Shown one piece after another: positions 1 to 11,937 of a stretch of 64,000 nucleotides of DNA; position 1 is the stretch's first letter; each line of letters starts with the position of its first letter. The position numbers and the translations under genes were made by a program. The notes under the pieces were generated by a model. The model searched no databases and had not been told where the DNA came from. It saw nothing but the letters and a program-made list of their open reading frames with translations. The DNA is from Candidatus Melainabacteria bacterium (GTDB lineage Bacteria; Cyanobacteriota; Vampirovibrionia; 2-02-FULL-35-15). The DNA lies in the NCBI GenBank assembly GCA_016201905.1, contig JACQBQ010000035.1, forward strand, positions 1-64,000, read 5' to 3'.

Positions 1-267
1 AAGTTTTCTTTTTGATACCAGTTAAACGACGGAATTCTATATCTTTTAAGTTTTTAGCTTGTTTATATTTCATCCTTAAAACTTAGCTTATTTCCCATTA
101 TTTGGCCAGCCCTGTCTTAAGGTTTCGAAAGAAGTCTAATGAACCTTCTTAGGGTTACCCATTTTAGTTTAAGTAGGAAAGGCACTAAGCGGTTTGTAGG
201 TATACTCTAAACTAAGTAGTATAAACGGGCTACTTTGCTAGTTAGTTAATAAAATAAATAAAAAGTA

Positions 268-975
268 ATGAATGATCCTAGCCAGAAACTTATTAAAAAG
301 AGCTTACTAAGCAATCAAGCATTAGGAGCAGTTCTCATATTAACGTACTGCCTTGTTTATGGTATCTCAGCGCAGTATGTTCTCTCTGGTGTGCAATTTA
401 TGTTTTTTCTTAGTTCTTTATTATTCTCTTTATCGATTGTTTATATAAGAGATCCAGATAGGCAAAAAGAAAAAGTAAGAAAAGGAATTTTATTAAATCA
501 AGCTGTTGGTACTTCGCTTGTGTTTATATATGTGCTTGTATATGGGATTTCAAGTATTACTTTATTAAACAGTTTTCAACTTATATTTTTTATGAGTTCT
601 TATACATTTGCAATGTCTCTTTTTTATATACGTGACCCAGACAGAATTAAAAAGGCTGAAGAAAATGTTTCAGCTACAATAACTCAAAGTTCTTATGTTG
701 AAAAATATCCTTGTTTTATAAGCAATAAAGATTTAAGCTGGCTTGTTAGGGATTTAAATGAATGTCTTTCTACAGTTATAGGATTCTCTGAATTAATGCT
801 AAAGAGAGACTTTAATGAACGTGAAAAAGAATATATGATTAAAAGTATTTATGAAAAAGCTGTATCAATGTCAGGTACTGTAGGCAAGGCCTCAGCAATG
901 GTTAATGATTCTCCAGTAAAACCAAAAGAACTTGGCGAAGCAAATTTATTAAACGGTAAAGCGTTAAGTAAATAA
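268..975 (+). CDS. membrane protein with duplicated TM-hairpin repeat and a degenerate HisKA-like helical domain
   Basis: Two copies of a ~75-aa unit ending in YIRDPDR; C-terminal 'RDLNECLSTVIGFSELML' resembles a HisKA H-box without the His. Confidence 0.6.
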   Translation: MNDPSQKLIKKSLLSNQALGAVLILTYCLVYGISAQYVLSGVQFMFFLSSLLFSLSIVYIRDPDRQKEKVRKGILLNQAVGTSLVFIYVLVYGISSITLLNSFQLIFFMSSYTFAMSLFYIRDPDRIKKAEENVSATITQSSYVEKYPCFISNKDLSWLVRDLNECLSTVIGFSELMLKRDFNEREKEYMIKSIYEKAVSMSGTVGKASAMVNDSPVKPKELGEANLLNGKALSK

Positions 976-1042
976 AAAAAATACAACCACAAGCTATTTT
1001 CAATTATCAATTCTTGTATAATGAGATCGATCTTTTCTTTGT

Positions 1043-1125
1043 GCCGGTGTGACGAAATGGCAAACGTAGCTGACTCAAAATCAGCCGGGAGCAATCCCTT
1101 GTCGGTTCAAGTCCGACCACCGGCA
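1043..1125 (+). tRNA. tRNA-Leu (anticodon CAA)
   Basis: GCCGGTG/CACCGGC acceptor, anticodon stem GCTGA-CTCAAAA-TCAGC, long variable arm, T-arm with GGTTCAAGTCC. Confidence 0.95.
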
Positions 1126-1174
1126 GTTTTTCATATGGCTCAGCTTGTCTGAATCTAAAATGAAAAACAAGAAC

Positions 1175-1204
1175 TTGACAATATATCAGGTAACACTATA
1201 TAGT
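1175..1204 (+). promoter_or_regulatory. candidate sigma70-type promoter for rpoB-rpoC1-rpoC2
   Basis: TTGACA (1175-1180), 18-nt spacer, TATAGT (1199-1204), upstream of rpoB. Confidence 0.4.
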
Positions 1205-1364
1205 TATTAGATAATAGACTTAAAAATTGATTTACATATTCATATACTTATTGACTTAGATATCTAGGGAATCTATAATTTAACCCTTGCCAGTTTAGAT
1301 TTTCTAAAAATATTTGTTTATTAGATAAAAAAATAAATTTTGATAAAGGATATTGAGGTAGTAA

Positions 1365-4300
1365 ATGACGATTAAAACGCCTGAGCGTTTCCAACCTTAC
1401 GCAAAGGCTGGCCAAAGAACTGCTGTCCTTCCTGATTTAGCTGAGATTCAAAAAGCTTCTTTTGAATGGTTTTTAAGAGAAGGGCTTTCTGAAGAATTAA
1501 AATCGTTTTCTCCAATTAGAGATTATACCGGCCGTTTAGAGTTATATTTCTTACATGATAACTATTCATTTGAAGATCACACTGAACCTAAAAAAGCAAA
1601 AACACCACAGGAAGCACGTGATAATGATCAAAGCTATACTAAGAAACTTTATATTCAGATGCGGCTTGTTAACCGTGATACTGGTGAAATAAAAGAAAAT
1701 AAAATGTTTGTAGGTGAAATACCCATGATGACCGATCGTGGGACATTCATTATCAATGGTGCAGAAAGAGTTGTAGTTTCTCAAATAGTCAGATCGCCTG
1801 GAATCTACTATAAGAGGGATGTAGATCCAAATGGAAAAAGAACGTTTAATGCAACACTTATTCCAAATAGAGGTGCTTGGTTAAAACTTGAGTCTGATAA
1901 CAATGACATAATTCATGTAAAGATTGATAAAAATCGAAAATTATTTGCAACAACACTTCTTAAAGCTATTGGTTATACAGTCAATGAAATGGAAACTTTA
2001 TTCCATCATTTTGATTTCTTGCAAAGGACTATAGAAAAAGATCCTGCTGATAATCGTGAGCAGGCATTAATTGAAGTATATAAAAAACTTAGACCCGGCG
2101 ATCCTACTAGCGTAGAAGGTGGCAGACAAATTTTAGAATCAAGATTTTTTGATGATAAAAGATATAACCTTGGCAAGGTTGGTCGCTACAAGCTGAATAA
2201 AAAGTTAGGTCTTTCAGTTCCGGAAGAAGTCAGAGTTTTAACAAGAGACGATATTGTTGCGGCAATGGATTATTTAATTAATCTTAACTATGATGAAGGA
2301 CAAATTGATGATATAGATCATTTGGGAAACAGAAGAATTAGATCAGTTGGCGAGCTTTTACAAAACCAGTTTAGAGTTGGTCTTTCAAGACTTGAAAGAA
2401 TTATCAAGGAAAGAATGACACTTCAGGATGCAGATACTCTTACACCAGCTAATCTTTTAAATCCAAAACCCTTAATTGCAGCAATTAGAGAATTTTTTGG
2501 TTCATCACAGTTAAGCCAGTTTATGGATCAAACTAATGCACTTGCTGAACTAACTCATAAGAGAAGATTATCGGCGCTTGGACCAGGAGGTCTTTCAAGA
2601 GAACGTGCAGGGTTTGCTGTAAGAGATATTCACCCAAGTCATTATGGACGTATCTGTCCTGTTGAAACACCTGAAGGACCAAATGCAGGTTTAATTGGTT
2701 CACTTGCTACCCATGCACGTGTAAATCAATATGGATTTATTGAAACTCCTTACAGAAAAGTTATTAATGGAACAGTAGCAAATGAGGTTCAGTATTTATC
2801 TGCAGATGAGGAAGATAATTTTAGAGTAGCACCAGGTGATGTGCCACTGGATGAAAATGGAAATTTTAAAACAGAGTTTGTGCCTGTTAGATATAAGAGT
2901 GAATTTATTGTAGTGCCTCCGCAGGAAGTTGACTTTGTAGGTGTTAGCCCAATTCAAATCATATCTGTTGGAACTGCGCTGATTCCTTTTTTGGAACATG
3001 ATGATGCAAACAGAGCACTTATGGGATCAAACATGCAAAGGCAGTCAGTTCCATTAATCAGAACTGAAAGGCCTTATGTTGGAACAGGTATTGAAAAGCA
3101 AACTGCAAGAGACTCTGGCATGGTTGTTCTTGCTACCGACTTTGGTGAAGTTAAATATGTTAGCTCTCAAAAGATTATTGTTAAGTATCAGTCCATGAAC
3201 CATGAAGTTGAATATCCACTAACAAAATTTTATAGAAGCAATCAAGACACATGTCTAAATCAAAAATCGATAGTAAATATTGGTGATAAATTAGTGCCAG
3301 GTCAGGTCTTGGCAGATGGACCTGCAACAGATCAAGGTGAATTAGCACTTGGTAAAAACATTTTAGTGGCGTTTATGCCATGGGAAGGCTATAACTTTGA
3401 AGATGCGATTTGCATAAGTGAAAGATTAGTTATAGATGATGTTTTTACATCTATTCATATAGAAAAGCTAGAGATTGATGCCAGGTCAACAAAACTTGGT
3501 CCAGAAGAAATAACAAGAGAAGTTCCAAACGTTTCAGAAGAAGCTCTAAGGCATTTGGATGAAAATGGCATTGTAAGAATTGGAGCTAGAGTATATCCTG
3601 ATGATGTTTTAGTTGGAAAAATTACCCCGAAAGGTGAGTCAGATCATCCACCTGAAGAAAGGCTTTTAAGAGCAATATTTGGTGAAAAAGCAAGAGATGT
3701 CAGAGATAATTCTTTACGAGTTCCACATGGTGAAGGTGGCAGAGTTGTTGATGTAAAAGTTTTTGACAGAGAAAAAGGTGATGAACTACCGCCAGTTGCA
3801 AATAAAGTGGTTCGTGTATTTATTGCACAAAAAAGAAAAGTTTCAGTTGGTGATAAGGTTGCCGGAAGACATGGAAATAAAGGGATCATTGCAAAAATAT
3901 TACCGGTAGAAGATATGCCATTTTTACCAGATGGTACACCAGTTGATATTTTGCTTAATCCTTTAGGAGTGCCAAGCCGTATGAATGTGGGACAAACATA
4001 TGAAACTATGCTTGGTTTAGCTTCAATGTTAAATGAGAAGCACTATGAAGTGCCACCATTTGATGAAATGTATGATCCTGAAGCAAGTAGAAATCTTGTA
4101 ATGGGTGAAATTGAAGCTGCAAAAGAAGAAAAAGATATTGATTGGATTAATAGTAATGGCAAGGTAACTGTAACTGATGGAAGAACAGGCGAAGCATTTG
4201 ATAATCCTGTTTCAGTAGGAAAAATCTACATGATGAAGCTGGTTCACTTGGTTGACGACAAAATACATGCAAGAAGTACAGGTCCATATAGTTTGGTAAC

Positions 4301-4862
4301 ACAGCAGCCTCTTGGTGGGAAAGCTCAGTTTGGTGGACAAAGACTTGGAGAGATGGAGTGCTGGGCGCTAGAAGCATATGGTGCTGCTTACACTCTGCAA
4401 GAAATGCTTACAGTTAAGTCAGATGATGTAAGTGGCAGGAGTCGTGCTTACGAAGCAATTGTCAAAGGTGAAAATATTCCAAGACCTGGGGTTCCTGAAT
4501 CATTTAAAGTTTTGGTCAGAGAACTTCAATCAATCGGCTTGGATGTAACTGTCTTAAGAAGATGGCAGGATGGTGTAGATGAAGAAATTGATTTAACAAG
4601 TGATGATGAAACGAGAAAATCACAACCTCATATTTCTTTGTCAAGTAAAGATATTGGTTTAGAAGAAGAATTAAGAGGGCTTCGCTCTAAAAGTACAAGC
4701 AGTGACTTAGGTGAGTTGCTTCCTGTAGGTGTTGAGACAAAAGTATCGGGCTCTGAAAATGAAATATCTGATGATAAAGGAAAAGAAAAGGATGAAGTAA
4801 AAGGTGAAGATATTTTTGAAGAAGTAGAACTAACGGAAGATTTTCCAGCTGAAGGCAAGTAG
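1365..4862 (+). CDS. rpoB: DNA-directed RNA polymerase subunit beta
   Basis: Full-length RpoB motifs ([55 protein letters not shown]). Confidence 0.99.
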   Translation: MTIKTPERFQPYAKAGQRTAVLPDLAEIQKASFEWFLREGLSEELKSFSPIRDYTGRLELYFLHDNYSFEDHTEPKKAKTPQEARDNDQSYTKKLYIQMRLVNRDTGEIKENKMFVGEIPMMTDRGTFIINGAERVVVSQIVRSPGIYYKRDVDPNGKRTFNATLIPNRGAWLKLESDNNDIIHVKIDKNRKLFATTLLKAIGYTVNEMETLFHHFDFLQRTIEKDPADNREQALIEVYKKLRPGDPTSVEGGRQILESRFFDDKRYNLGKVGRYKLNKKLGLSVPEEVRVLTRDDIVAAMDYLINLNYDEGQIDDIDHLGNRRIRSVGELLQNQFRVGLSRLERIIKERMTLQDADTLTPANLLNPKPLIAAIREFFGSSQLSQFMDQTNALAELTHKRRLSALGPGGLSRERAGFAVRDIHPSHYGRICPVETPEGPNAGLIGSLATHARVNQYGFIETPYRKVINGTVANEVQYLSADEEDNFRVAPGDVPLDENGNFKTEFVPVRYKSEFIVVPPQEVDFVGVSPIQIISVGTALIPFLEHDDANRALMGSNMQRQSVPLIRTERPYVGTGIEKQTARDSGMVVLATDFGEVKYVSSQKIIVKYQSMNHEVEYPLTKFYRSNQDTCLNQKSIVNIGDKLVPGQVLADGPATDQGELALGKNILVAFMPWEGYNFEDAICISERLVIDDVFTSIHIEKLEIDARSTKLGPEEITREVPNVSEEALRHLDENGIVRIGARVYPDDVLVGKITPKGESDHPPEERLLRAIFGEKARDVRDNSLRVPHGEGGRVVDVKVFDREKGDELPPVANKVVRVFIAQKRKVSVGDKVAGRHGNKGIIAKILPVEDMPFLPDGTPVDILLNPLGVPSRMNVGQTYETMLGLASMLNEKHYEVPPFDEMYDPEASRNLVMGEIEAAKEEKDIDWINSNGKVTVTDGRTGEAFDNPVSVGKIYMMKLVHLVDDKIHARSTGPYSLVTQQPLGGKAQFGGQRLGEMECWALEAYGAAYTLQEMLTVKSDDVSGRSRAYEAIVKGENIPRPGVPESFKVLVRELQSIGLDVTVLRRWQDGVDEEIDLTSDDETRKSQPHISLSSKDIGLEEELRGLRSKSTSSDLGELLPVGVETKVSGSENEISDDKGKEKDEVKGEDIFEEVELTEDFPAEGK

Positions 4863-4886
4863 TTAATAAAAAAAGAAGAGGGTAAT

Positions 4887-6734
4887 GTGGTAGTTCAGGA
4901 AAATACAACAAAATTTAATGGTAATTTGACAAGCCCGTCAATTTTTGACCGCTTTAACCATATTCAAATTAAAGTTGCTTCACCAAATAGAATTATGGGC
5001 TGGTCATATGGTGAAGTTACAAAACCTGAGACGATTAATTACCGTACTTTAAAACCTGAAAAAGATGGTTTGTTTTGTGAAAGAATCTTTGGACCTACAA
5101 AAGACTGGGAATGTTATTGTGGAAAGTATAAAAGGGTTAGACATAAAGGAATTGTATGTGAACGTTGTGGAGTTGAAGTAACAGAATCTAAAGTTAGAAG
5201 ACACAGAATGGGACACATTAAACTGGCTGCCCCAGTTTGTCATATCTGGTTTTTAAAAGGCATACCAAGCTATTTGAGTTTATTGATCGATATACCTTTA
5301 AGGGATCTTGAGCAAGTAATTTATTTTAACCAATATGTGGTTTTAAATCCTGGAAATGTAGAAACTATTGTAAAGCATCAGCTGCTTTCTGAAGAAGAAT
5401 ATGATCTCTTAGCTACTGATGAAAATGCACAGTTTGAAGTAGCTATTGGTGCTGAAGCACTGAAACTTATTCTGGAAGAATTAACTAAACCTGTATATGA
5501 ATTCCCCGATGCAAAAACAAGAGAAGAGCGCGGTGACCTTAAGTCATTACCAGGGTTAGAAGAACTGGCACAAAAGCTACGTGAAGAACTAAGTGGTACA
5601 GCTGGCAGTCAGCAACGCAGAGCAAAAATTATTAAAAGACTGCGTCTGGTAGAAAGTTTAATTGATTCTAAAACTGATCCAACATCAATGGTTCTGGATG
5701 TACTTCCTGTAACACCTCCTGACTTGCGTCCAATGGTCCAGCTTGACGGTGGCAGATTTGCAACAAGTGATTTAAACGATTTATATAGAAGAGTTATTAA
5801 CAGGAATAATAGATTAGCCAGGCTGCTTGATATGGGTGCTCCTGAAATCATTGTTAGAAATGAAAAAAGAATGCTCCAAGAAGCTGTTGATGCTCTCATT
5901 GATAATGGCAGAAGAGGGAGAGTTGTCACAGGTTCAAATGGCAGACCGCTAAAGTCTCTTTCAAATATAATTGAAGGTAAGCAAGGAAGATTTCGTCAAA
6001 ATTTATTGGGTAAAAGAGTTGATTATTCAGGTAGATCAGTTATTGTTGTTGGCCCACAGCTTAAGATACATCAGTGTGGCTTGCCTAGAGAAATGGCAAT
6101 TGAACTCTTTAAACCATTTGTAATCAATAAATTAATTGAACGCCAGATTTGTCAGAATATTAAATCTGCAAAAAAACAAATTGAAAAAGGAACATCAATT
6201 GTTTGGGAAATTCTTGAAGAAGTTATCCAAGGACATCCTGTACTTTTAAATCGTGCACCTACCTTGCACAGGCTTGGTATTCAAGCATTTGAACCTGTAC
6301 TTGTTGAAGGAAGAGCCATTCAGTTACACCCATTAGTGTGTGCAGCATTTAATGCAGACTTTGACGGAGATCAAATGGCAGTACATGTTCCTTTATCAGT
6401 GGATGCTCAGGCTGAAGCAAGAATGTTAATGATGGCTTGCAATAATATTTTGTTGCCAGCAAGTGGTAAACCAACAGTAATACCTACTCAAGACATGGTT
6501 CTTGGAATTTATTATTTGACTATTGATAAAAAAGACTCATCAGATCCAAAAATATGTAAAGGGGCTGGAATGACTTTTTATAGTTTTGGAGATGCAACAT
6601 CGGCTTATGAAGCTGGTGTTTTGCATTTACATGCAAAGATTAACGTAAGAGGTGAAGATGGTCAGAAGTTTAGCACTACTGTTGGAAGAATAATTTTTAA
6701 TCAAACTATTAAAAATGTGCTTGAAACAAATTAA
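4887..6734 (+). CDS. rpoC1: DNA-directed RNA polymerase subunit gamma (RpoC1, N-terminal part of beta')
   Basis: Zn finger [23 protein letters not shown]; catalytic [16 protein letters not shown]; ends at the cyanobacterial split position. Confidence 0.98.
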   Translation: MVVQENTTKFNGNLTSPSIFDRFNHIQIKVASPNRIMGWSYGEVTKPETINYRTLKPEKDGLFCERIFGPTKDWECYCGKYKRVRHKGIVCERCGVEVTESKVRRHRMGHIKLAAPVCHIWFLKGIPSYLSLLIDIPLRDLEQVIYFNQYVVLNPGNVETIVKHQLLSEEEYDLLATDENAQFEVAIGAEALKLILEELTKPVYEFPDAKTREERGDLKSLPGLEELAQKLREELSGTAGSQQRRAKIIKRLRLVESLIDSKTDPTSMVLDVLPVTPPDLRPMVQLDGGRFATSDLNDLYRRVINRNNRLARLLDMGAPEIIVRNEKRMLQEAVDALIDNGRRGRVVTGSNGRPLKSLSNIIEGKQGRFRQNLLGKRVDYSGRSVIVVGPQLKIHQCGLPREMAIELFKPFVINKLIERQICQNIKSAKKQIEKGTSIVWEILEEVIQGHPVLLNRAPTLHRLGIQAFEPVLVEGRAIQLHPLVCAAFNADFDGDQMAVHVPLSVDAQAEARMLMMACNNILLPASGKPTVIPTQDMVLGIYYLTIDKKDSSDPKICKGAGMTFYSFGDATSAYEAGVLHLHAKINVRGEDGQKFSTTVGRIIFNQTIKNVLETN

Positions 6735-6743
6735 GGAAAAAAA

Positions 6744-9700
6744 ATGGTTAAAAGACTTAAAACAAAAGACAAAATGGTGGTAATCAATGAAACAGTTGAT
6801 AAGAAAAGGCTTTCCAAGCTTATGCTTGAAATATATGAAAAATATGGTTCCAGTGTTACCAGTGAAGTTGCAGACTCTTTGAAAACTCTTGGTTTTTATT
6901 TTGCAACTAAAGCAGGCGTAACTATCAGTATTGAGGACTTAACTGTACCGGATGAGAAGAAAAGCTTAGTAAGCGCTGCTGAAAAACAAATTGAAGAAGC
7001 TCAGCAAAGATTTGAAAGAGGAGACATAACAGAAGTAGAAAGATATAACAAAGTTATTGATACCTGGTCAGAAACTACGGAGCTTTTAACTGAGAAGGTC
7101 GTTGATAGTTTTGATCGCTTAAACCCAGTTTATATGATGGCTTTTTCTGGTGCACGAGGAAACATTAGTCAGGTCAGACAGCTTGTTGGTATGAGAGGGC
7201 TGATGGCAGACTCACAAGGACAAATTATAGACTTACCAATTAAAACAAATTTCAAAGAAGGACTAAATGTTACTGAGTATATTATTTCAAGTTATGGTGC
7301 AAGAAAAGGTCTGGTTGATACTGCATTAAAGACAGCGGATTCAGGCTATTTAACAAGACGACTAGTAGATGTTGCACAGGACGTAACTATTCGTGAGTAT
7401 GATTGTGGTTCTACTCGTGGAGTCATTGTTCATTCCTTGTATGAAGGGGATAAGTTAACTATAGGGGTTGCTGATAGAGCAATTGGCAGAGTCTCCGTTG
7501 AAGATCTAACCAAAGCTAACTCAAAGGAAATTATTATTAAGCGAAATGAACTTATTGATAGACATAAAGCACAAATAATTGAGGGCTCAGGAATAACTTC
7601 TATTAAAGTTAGATCTCCACTTGTTTGCAACTTGCCTTATGGAGTATGCCAAATGTGCTATGGATGGAGTCTAACCACAAATACTCTTGTAGACATAGGT
7701 GAAGCGGTTGGAATAATAGCAGCCCAGTCTATTGGTGAGCCTGGCACACAGCTAACAATGAGAACATTTCATACTGGTGGCGTTGTAGCTGGTGCAGCAA
7801 AAAGAAAACAAATTAAATCACTTGCTCAGGACATTTTAAAATTTGATATTCCAACTAAAGAACTTAGAACTAGATACGGGGATATGGTTTTGCAGACTAC
7901 AAAAGATGGCAAGATTAAAATTGGAAAAGAAGAGTTTTCTTTACCAACAGGTTCTCAAATCAGGTATCCAAGTGGAACTAAAGTAGATAAAGATACGTTT
8001 ATTGCAGAATATACTGAAATCCAACAAAAAGGACTTATTGAAAGAGCAACAAAAGATATTATTTCAGATCACCCTGGGCAAATTTTATTTGAAGGATTTT
8101 CTGTTGATGAAAAAAGAGACCGTCAGGGAAATATTTCAAAAACTGCGAACAAAGCTGGAATTATTTGGGTAATGGAAGGAGATGTTTATAATCTTCCTCC
8201 AGGAAGTAGGTTGACTGTTGAAGATAGTAAGCAAGTTAAAAAATCTGATATTTTAGCTGAAACATTAATTATTGCTGAGCGTGGTGGAGAGGTTCGCTTT
8301 AACAATGATCTGTTAATTGAAGAGATAAAAATCGGTAAAGAAAAAATAAGAAGGCTAATTCAAGGAAGAGAAGTAAGCATTGTTATAGCTAGAGTTGGTG
8401 CAGAAAATGGCAAACTTGAAAGTACAAAGCAAGGCAATTCCTGGAGAGTAAAAGCTACTAAGACTAATCCTGAGGAGATGTACACGATTAAAGTTGTTCC
8501 AGGTGAAGCTATTGAAAACAAGAGTGTAATCGCAGAGCTTGTTGATGATGGAGTTTTAGCTGTAACAAACTCAGGTGAAATAAGATATGATGGCTTAGAA
8601 GTTGACGAATCAAGAATTATTACGCAGCCTGGGAAAATCCTTTTTATTCCTGAAGAAATTCATTATTTAAGTAAAGATGTAAGCCTCAAGATGGTTGAAA
8701 ATGAGGATAAGGTAAAAGCAGGACAGGAAATAGTTAAAGATGTTTTTACCCACTTAGATGGAATTGTTGAAATAAAAATAGACAATGACATTATCCATGA
8801 AGTTGTTGTAAAACCTGGTGAAGTTTATGAACTTGAGGAACCAGGTCAATTAAAGTTTGAAGATGGTGAAATTGTAAAAGAAGATACAGAAGTTTATCCA
8901 GGAATTAAAACTGATTCAATTAAAGTTGTTAATTTAATTGAAAATGAAGAGAAGGGTACGGTAAAGCTTCTCCTGAGACCTGTTCAGGTCTTTACGATCG
9001 AGCCTAAGAAAGTATTTTTTCAAGGTTATTCGACAGACTCAAATATTGCACTTTTGGCAGTAACACAAGTGCTTTATCGCGATGGTGAAAGAGTAAGAAA
9101 CGTTAATGGTGGTCCGCTCTCTAAAACAAGCCTTGTTATTACAATGACAGGTGACCTTATAACCTTAAAAGGAAAAGTTGAAATAAATAAAAACTATGAA
9201 GGAAAGCAAGAATTACAAGTTATAGTCCAGGAAAATATTGTTTTAAGAAGAGAACAGGATACAAACGTTACTCAGCTTCTTGTACATGATCATGATCATA
9301 TTGCACCAGGTGTAGCTTTAGCAAAGACACAGGTGTTAGCCAGAGGAAATGGAGAAGTAAGTTTAAGTACCCAGCAAGAAAAAAGATTACTTTTAATTAC
9401 GAGCAATGACTTAATCAAACAGGAAACAACAGCAAAGCCAGCAATCAAAATTGGAGAGTTTATTAAATTTGGAGATAAATTAGGCGGTCAAACAGAAGCA
9501 GCTTGCTCTGGCCAGATTGTATCTGTAGATCAAAAAGCAGTTGTTATCAGGAAAGGCAGACCATACCTTGTTAATGCAGGAGCCCAGCTTCAATGCGATC
9601 AGGGACATTTGGTGCAAAGAGGTGATCAGCTAGCAGCTCTTATATATGAACGAATTAAAACTGCAGATATTGTACAGGGTCTGCCACGTGTAGAAGAATT

Positions 9701-10454
9701 GCTTGAAGGACGTAAACCACGTGAAGCAGCTATATTGTCTGAGTATAATGCCAAGATTAAAATTATTCAGGAAGATGATGTAAAGAGATTAATTTTAATT
9801 TCAGGTGATGCAGAGCATGAAGTTATTATTCCACCCGGCTTAAACGTTATTGTCGAAAATGGTGAAGAAGTAAAGATTGGACAGCCGTTAACAGATGGTC
9901 CAGCAAATCCTCATGACATCTTAGGTCTAATGGGTGTTGAAGCTGTTCAACAATATCTTTTAGATGAAGTTCAAAAAGTTTATCGCAGTCAAGGTGTAGA
10001 AATTTCAGATAAACACGTTGAAATCATAATTAAACAAATGACAAGAAAAGTAAGAATAGAAGACGCTGGGGACACAATACTTCTTCCAGGTGAACTTGTA
10101 GAACTTAAAGATATTACGGAAGAACATGAGAAGGCAAAACAATTTATATCAAAGGATGCAAGACCACCAGCCTATAAGCCAATATTACTGGGCATTACAA
10201 AAGCAAGCTTAAATACTGAAAGCTTTATTTCTGCCGCAAGTTTCCAAGAAACCACAAGAATCCTTTCAGAGGCTGCAATTCAAGGTAAAAAAGACTGGCT
10301 TAGAGGTCTAAAAGAAAATGTTATTATCGGACGTTTAATACCTGCTGGAACAGGATATTTATACTCGACAATAGCAGAAGGTAATATACCTGACTTTGGG
10401 CAAGCAACCTCAGAAGGTTTTTCTGCTACGAATCCACAGCCGAGTTTGAATTAG
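6744..10454 (+). CDS. rpoC2: DNA-directed RNA polymerase subunit beta' (RpoC2, C-terminal part)
   Basis: Starts at the cyanobacterial split point; GIIAAQSIGEPGTQLTMRTFHTGG; long sandwich-hybrid-like insertion; C-terminal SFISAASFQETTRILSEAAI. Confidence 0.98.
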   Translation: MVKRLKTKDKMVVINETVDKKRLSKLMLEIYEKYGSSVTSEVADSLKTLGFYFATKAGVTISIEDLTVPDEKKSLVSAAEKQIEEAQQRFERGDITEVERYNKVIDTWSETTELLTEKVVDSFDRLNPVYMMAFSGARGNISQVRQLVGMRGLMADSQGQIIDLPIKTNFKEGLNVTEYIISSYGARKGLVDTALKTADSGYLTRRLVDVAQDVTIREYDCGSTRGVIVHSLYEGDKLTIGVADRAIGRVSVEDLTKANSKEIIIKRNELIDRHKAQIIEGSGITSIKVRSPLVCNLPYGVCQMCYGWSLTTNTLVDIGEAVGIIAAQSIGEPGTQLTMRTFHTGGVVAGAAKRKQIKSLAQDILKFDIPTKELRTRYGDMVLQTTKDGKIKIGKEEFSLPTGSQIRYPSGTKVDKDTFIAEYTEIQQKGLIERATKDIISDHPGQILFEGFSVDEKRDRQGNISKTANKAGIIWVMEGDVYNLPPGSRLTVEDSKQVKKSDILAETLIIAERGGEVRFNNDLLIEEIKIGKEKIRRLIQGREVSIVIARVGAENGKLESTKQGNSWRVKATKTNPEEMYTIKVVPGEAIENKSVIAELVDDGVLAVTNSGEIRYDGLEVDESRIITQPGKILFIPEEIHYLSKDVSLKMVENEDKVKAGQEIVKDVFTHLDGIVEIKIDNDIIHEVVVKPGEVYELEEPGQLKFEDGEIVKEDTEVYPGIKTDSIKVVNLIENEEKGTVKLLLRPVQVFTIEPKKVFFQGYSTDSNIALLAVTQVLYRDGERVRNVNGGPLSKTSLVITMTGDLITLKGKVEINKNYEGKQELQVIVQENIVLRREQDTNVTQLLVHDHDHIAPGVALAKTQVLARGNGEVSLSTQQEKRLLLITSNDLIKQETTAKPAIKIGEFIKFGDKLGGQTEAACSGQIVSVDQKAVVIRKGRPYLVNAGAQLQCDQGHLVQRGDQLAALIYERIKTADIVQGLPRVEELLEGRKPREAAILSEYNAKIKIIQEDDVKRLILISGDAEHEVIIPPGLNVIVENGEEVKIGQPLTDGPANPHDILGLMGVEAVQQYLLDEVQKVYRSQGVEISDKHVEIIIKQMTRKVRIEDAGDTILLPGELVELKDITEEHEKAKQFISKDARPPAYKPILLGITKASLNTESFISAASFQETTRILSEAAIQGKKDWLRGLKENVIIGRLIPAGTGYLYSTIAEGNIPDFGQATSEGFSATNPQPSLN

Positions 10455-11820
10455 GACTATTTAGTTTATTACTAGCTGAAATATTATTAACATTGTTTTC
10501 TTCCTGAGCTTTGTCTAAGCTTAGTTTGCTTTTTACTGTTCCTGCTGCTCTAATTCTTCTTCCACTCCAGAAAGTGTTAAATGCCCAGTCTTTAAAGATT
10601 CTCATTATTTCTACAGAATGCTGAATAAAAGGATGTAATTCTTTGATTTTATTTTCACAAAGAATAAGTGGAAAATCTAAAATATCGCCAACTAAGGATC
10701 CCAGATAAAGATATGAAAACTTAAAATTTGAAAGTTTAAATGTGTCGTTATCATTTGGATTTTTTAATTTTTCAAGTCTCTTTTCTGCAATATGCTCTGG
10801 TATGAAAAATCTAAAGACATAGTTTATTCCTAATAAAGATCTATCTGCTGCGCTAAGTGTACGGATAAAAGTTCTTAATGGACCAGATAAATTTAACCTT
10901 CTAAGTATGGGTCTAACAGTGTCACCAACTAGGTTTGATGGTAAGCATATAAATGGCACAATTATTGAAGTCACCTGATCCATGTATTTGCAAAAAGTCA
11001 GTAAGTTTTTTTCTTTATGCTCCGGAGTCGCATTTATATATTTTTCCCACCATATGTGGGCTTTACTACTGTGTTTTTTAAATTGTTGCCTGACAAGCTT
11101 CCATTCCGGTGGGTGCTCTTTCCCTGCCCCATTGTTTTTTGAACCAAACCATTTATTAAGTAGATCTTGTACTATGCCGGGATAAAATCCTGAGTGCAGA
11201 GAGTGTTTTCTAAACCATGAACTGTCAATTGCACCTAGTACTCCTGAATCAATATCGAATGCTAAGTCGGGATTTATTAGGCTTAAAACTGGGAGTAGAA
11301 ATTTAACTTTTGTTTGAAGAAAAATATTCCATTTCGTGAGCCATTCGGTTTTAGTGTCACCAAATTCTTCCTTTGCTTTTTTTATAGCACCGTAATTATC
11401 ATCATCGCGTGCATAAATCTTATTTCTAAACATACTTGCAAAGGCATTAGCAAGTGTATCTAATGCAGAAAACCCTCTTGACCACCAGTTATCTAAGCTG
11501 TAAGTCATGTATGAAATTAATTTCAGAGGTAGTTCAGCAATATGGAAATAAACACTTTTATGAGCTAACTTACTGGTTTCATCTGCCCATATTTCTTTTT
11601 CAGCTTCACTTTGATACTTGTTTCCAAATCCGGTAAATCCAATTGATTCATAGTCATCATTTGATGCTACTTCACTGAACGCATCTGGATTAATAGGTGT
11701 GTAAAAGTCCTGGTGGTACTTCTTATGAAACCTATCTAAACAGCTATTAATTGAATTTGACATTTTAAATTTTTCTAAAAAAATAATTAAAGAAATAGCA
11801 AACAAAACACTGACAGGCAT
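10426..11820 (-). CDS. hypothetical protein (~445-464 aa)
   Basis: Long ORF with no recognised family; start may be the internal MSNSIN at 11763; tail overlaps the rpoC2 3' end by 29 bp. Confidence 0.75.
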   Translation of the reverse strand: MPVSVLFAISLIIFLEKFKMSNSINSCLDRFHKKYHQDFYTPINPDAFSEVASNDDYESIGFTGFGNKYQSEAEKEIWADETSKLAHKSVYFHIAELPLKLISYMTYSLDNWWSRGFSALDTLANAFASMFRNKIYARDDDNYGAIKKAKEEFGDTKTEWLTKWNIFLQTKVKFLLPVLSLINPDLAFDIDSGVLGAIDSSWFRKHSLHSGFYPGIVQDLLNKWFGSKNNGAGKEHPPEWKLVRQQFKKHSSKAHIWWEKYINATPEHKEKNLLTFCKYMDQVTSIIVPFICLPSNLVGDTVRPILRRLNLSGPLRTFIRTLSAADRSLLGINYVFRFFIPEHIAEKRLEKLKNPNDNDTFKLSNFKFSYLYLGSLVGDILDFPLILCENKIKELHPFIQHSVEIMRIFKDWAFNTFWSGRRIRAAGTVKSKLSLDKAQEENNVNNISASNKLNSPNSNSAVDS

Positions 11821-11937
11821 TTAATAAAATTAAAAGCTGTTAATGTTTTTATTACCAAACTAATTCTATGAAGATTAAAATCAGCTTGTCTATAAGTTCT
11901 TAACCTGAAAGCAAATATTTAGATTTCTTTAATAATT

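Noticed and set aside
849-1094. 81-aa minus-strand ORF
   Set aside because: Antisense to the 235-aa ORF and runs through tRNA-Leu; no protein-like features.
4887-10454. rpoC disrupted by a frameshift
   Set aside because: The break is at the known cyanobacterial rpoC1/rpoC2 split, with a fresh start codon and a GGA-containing upstream sequence.
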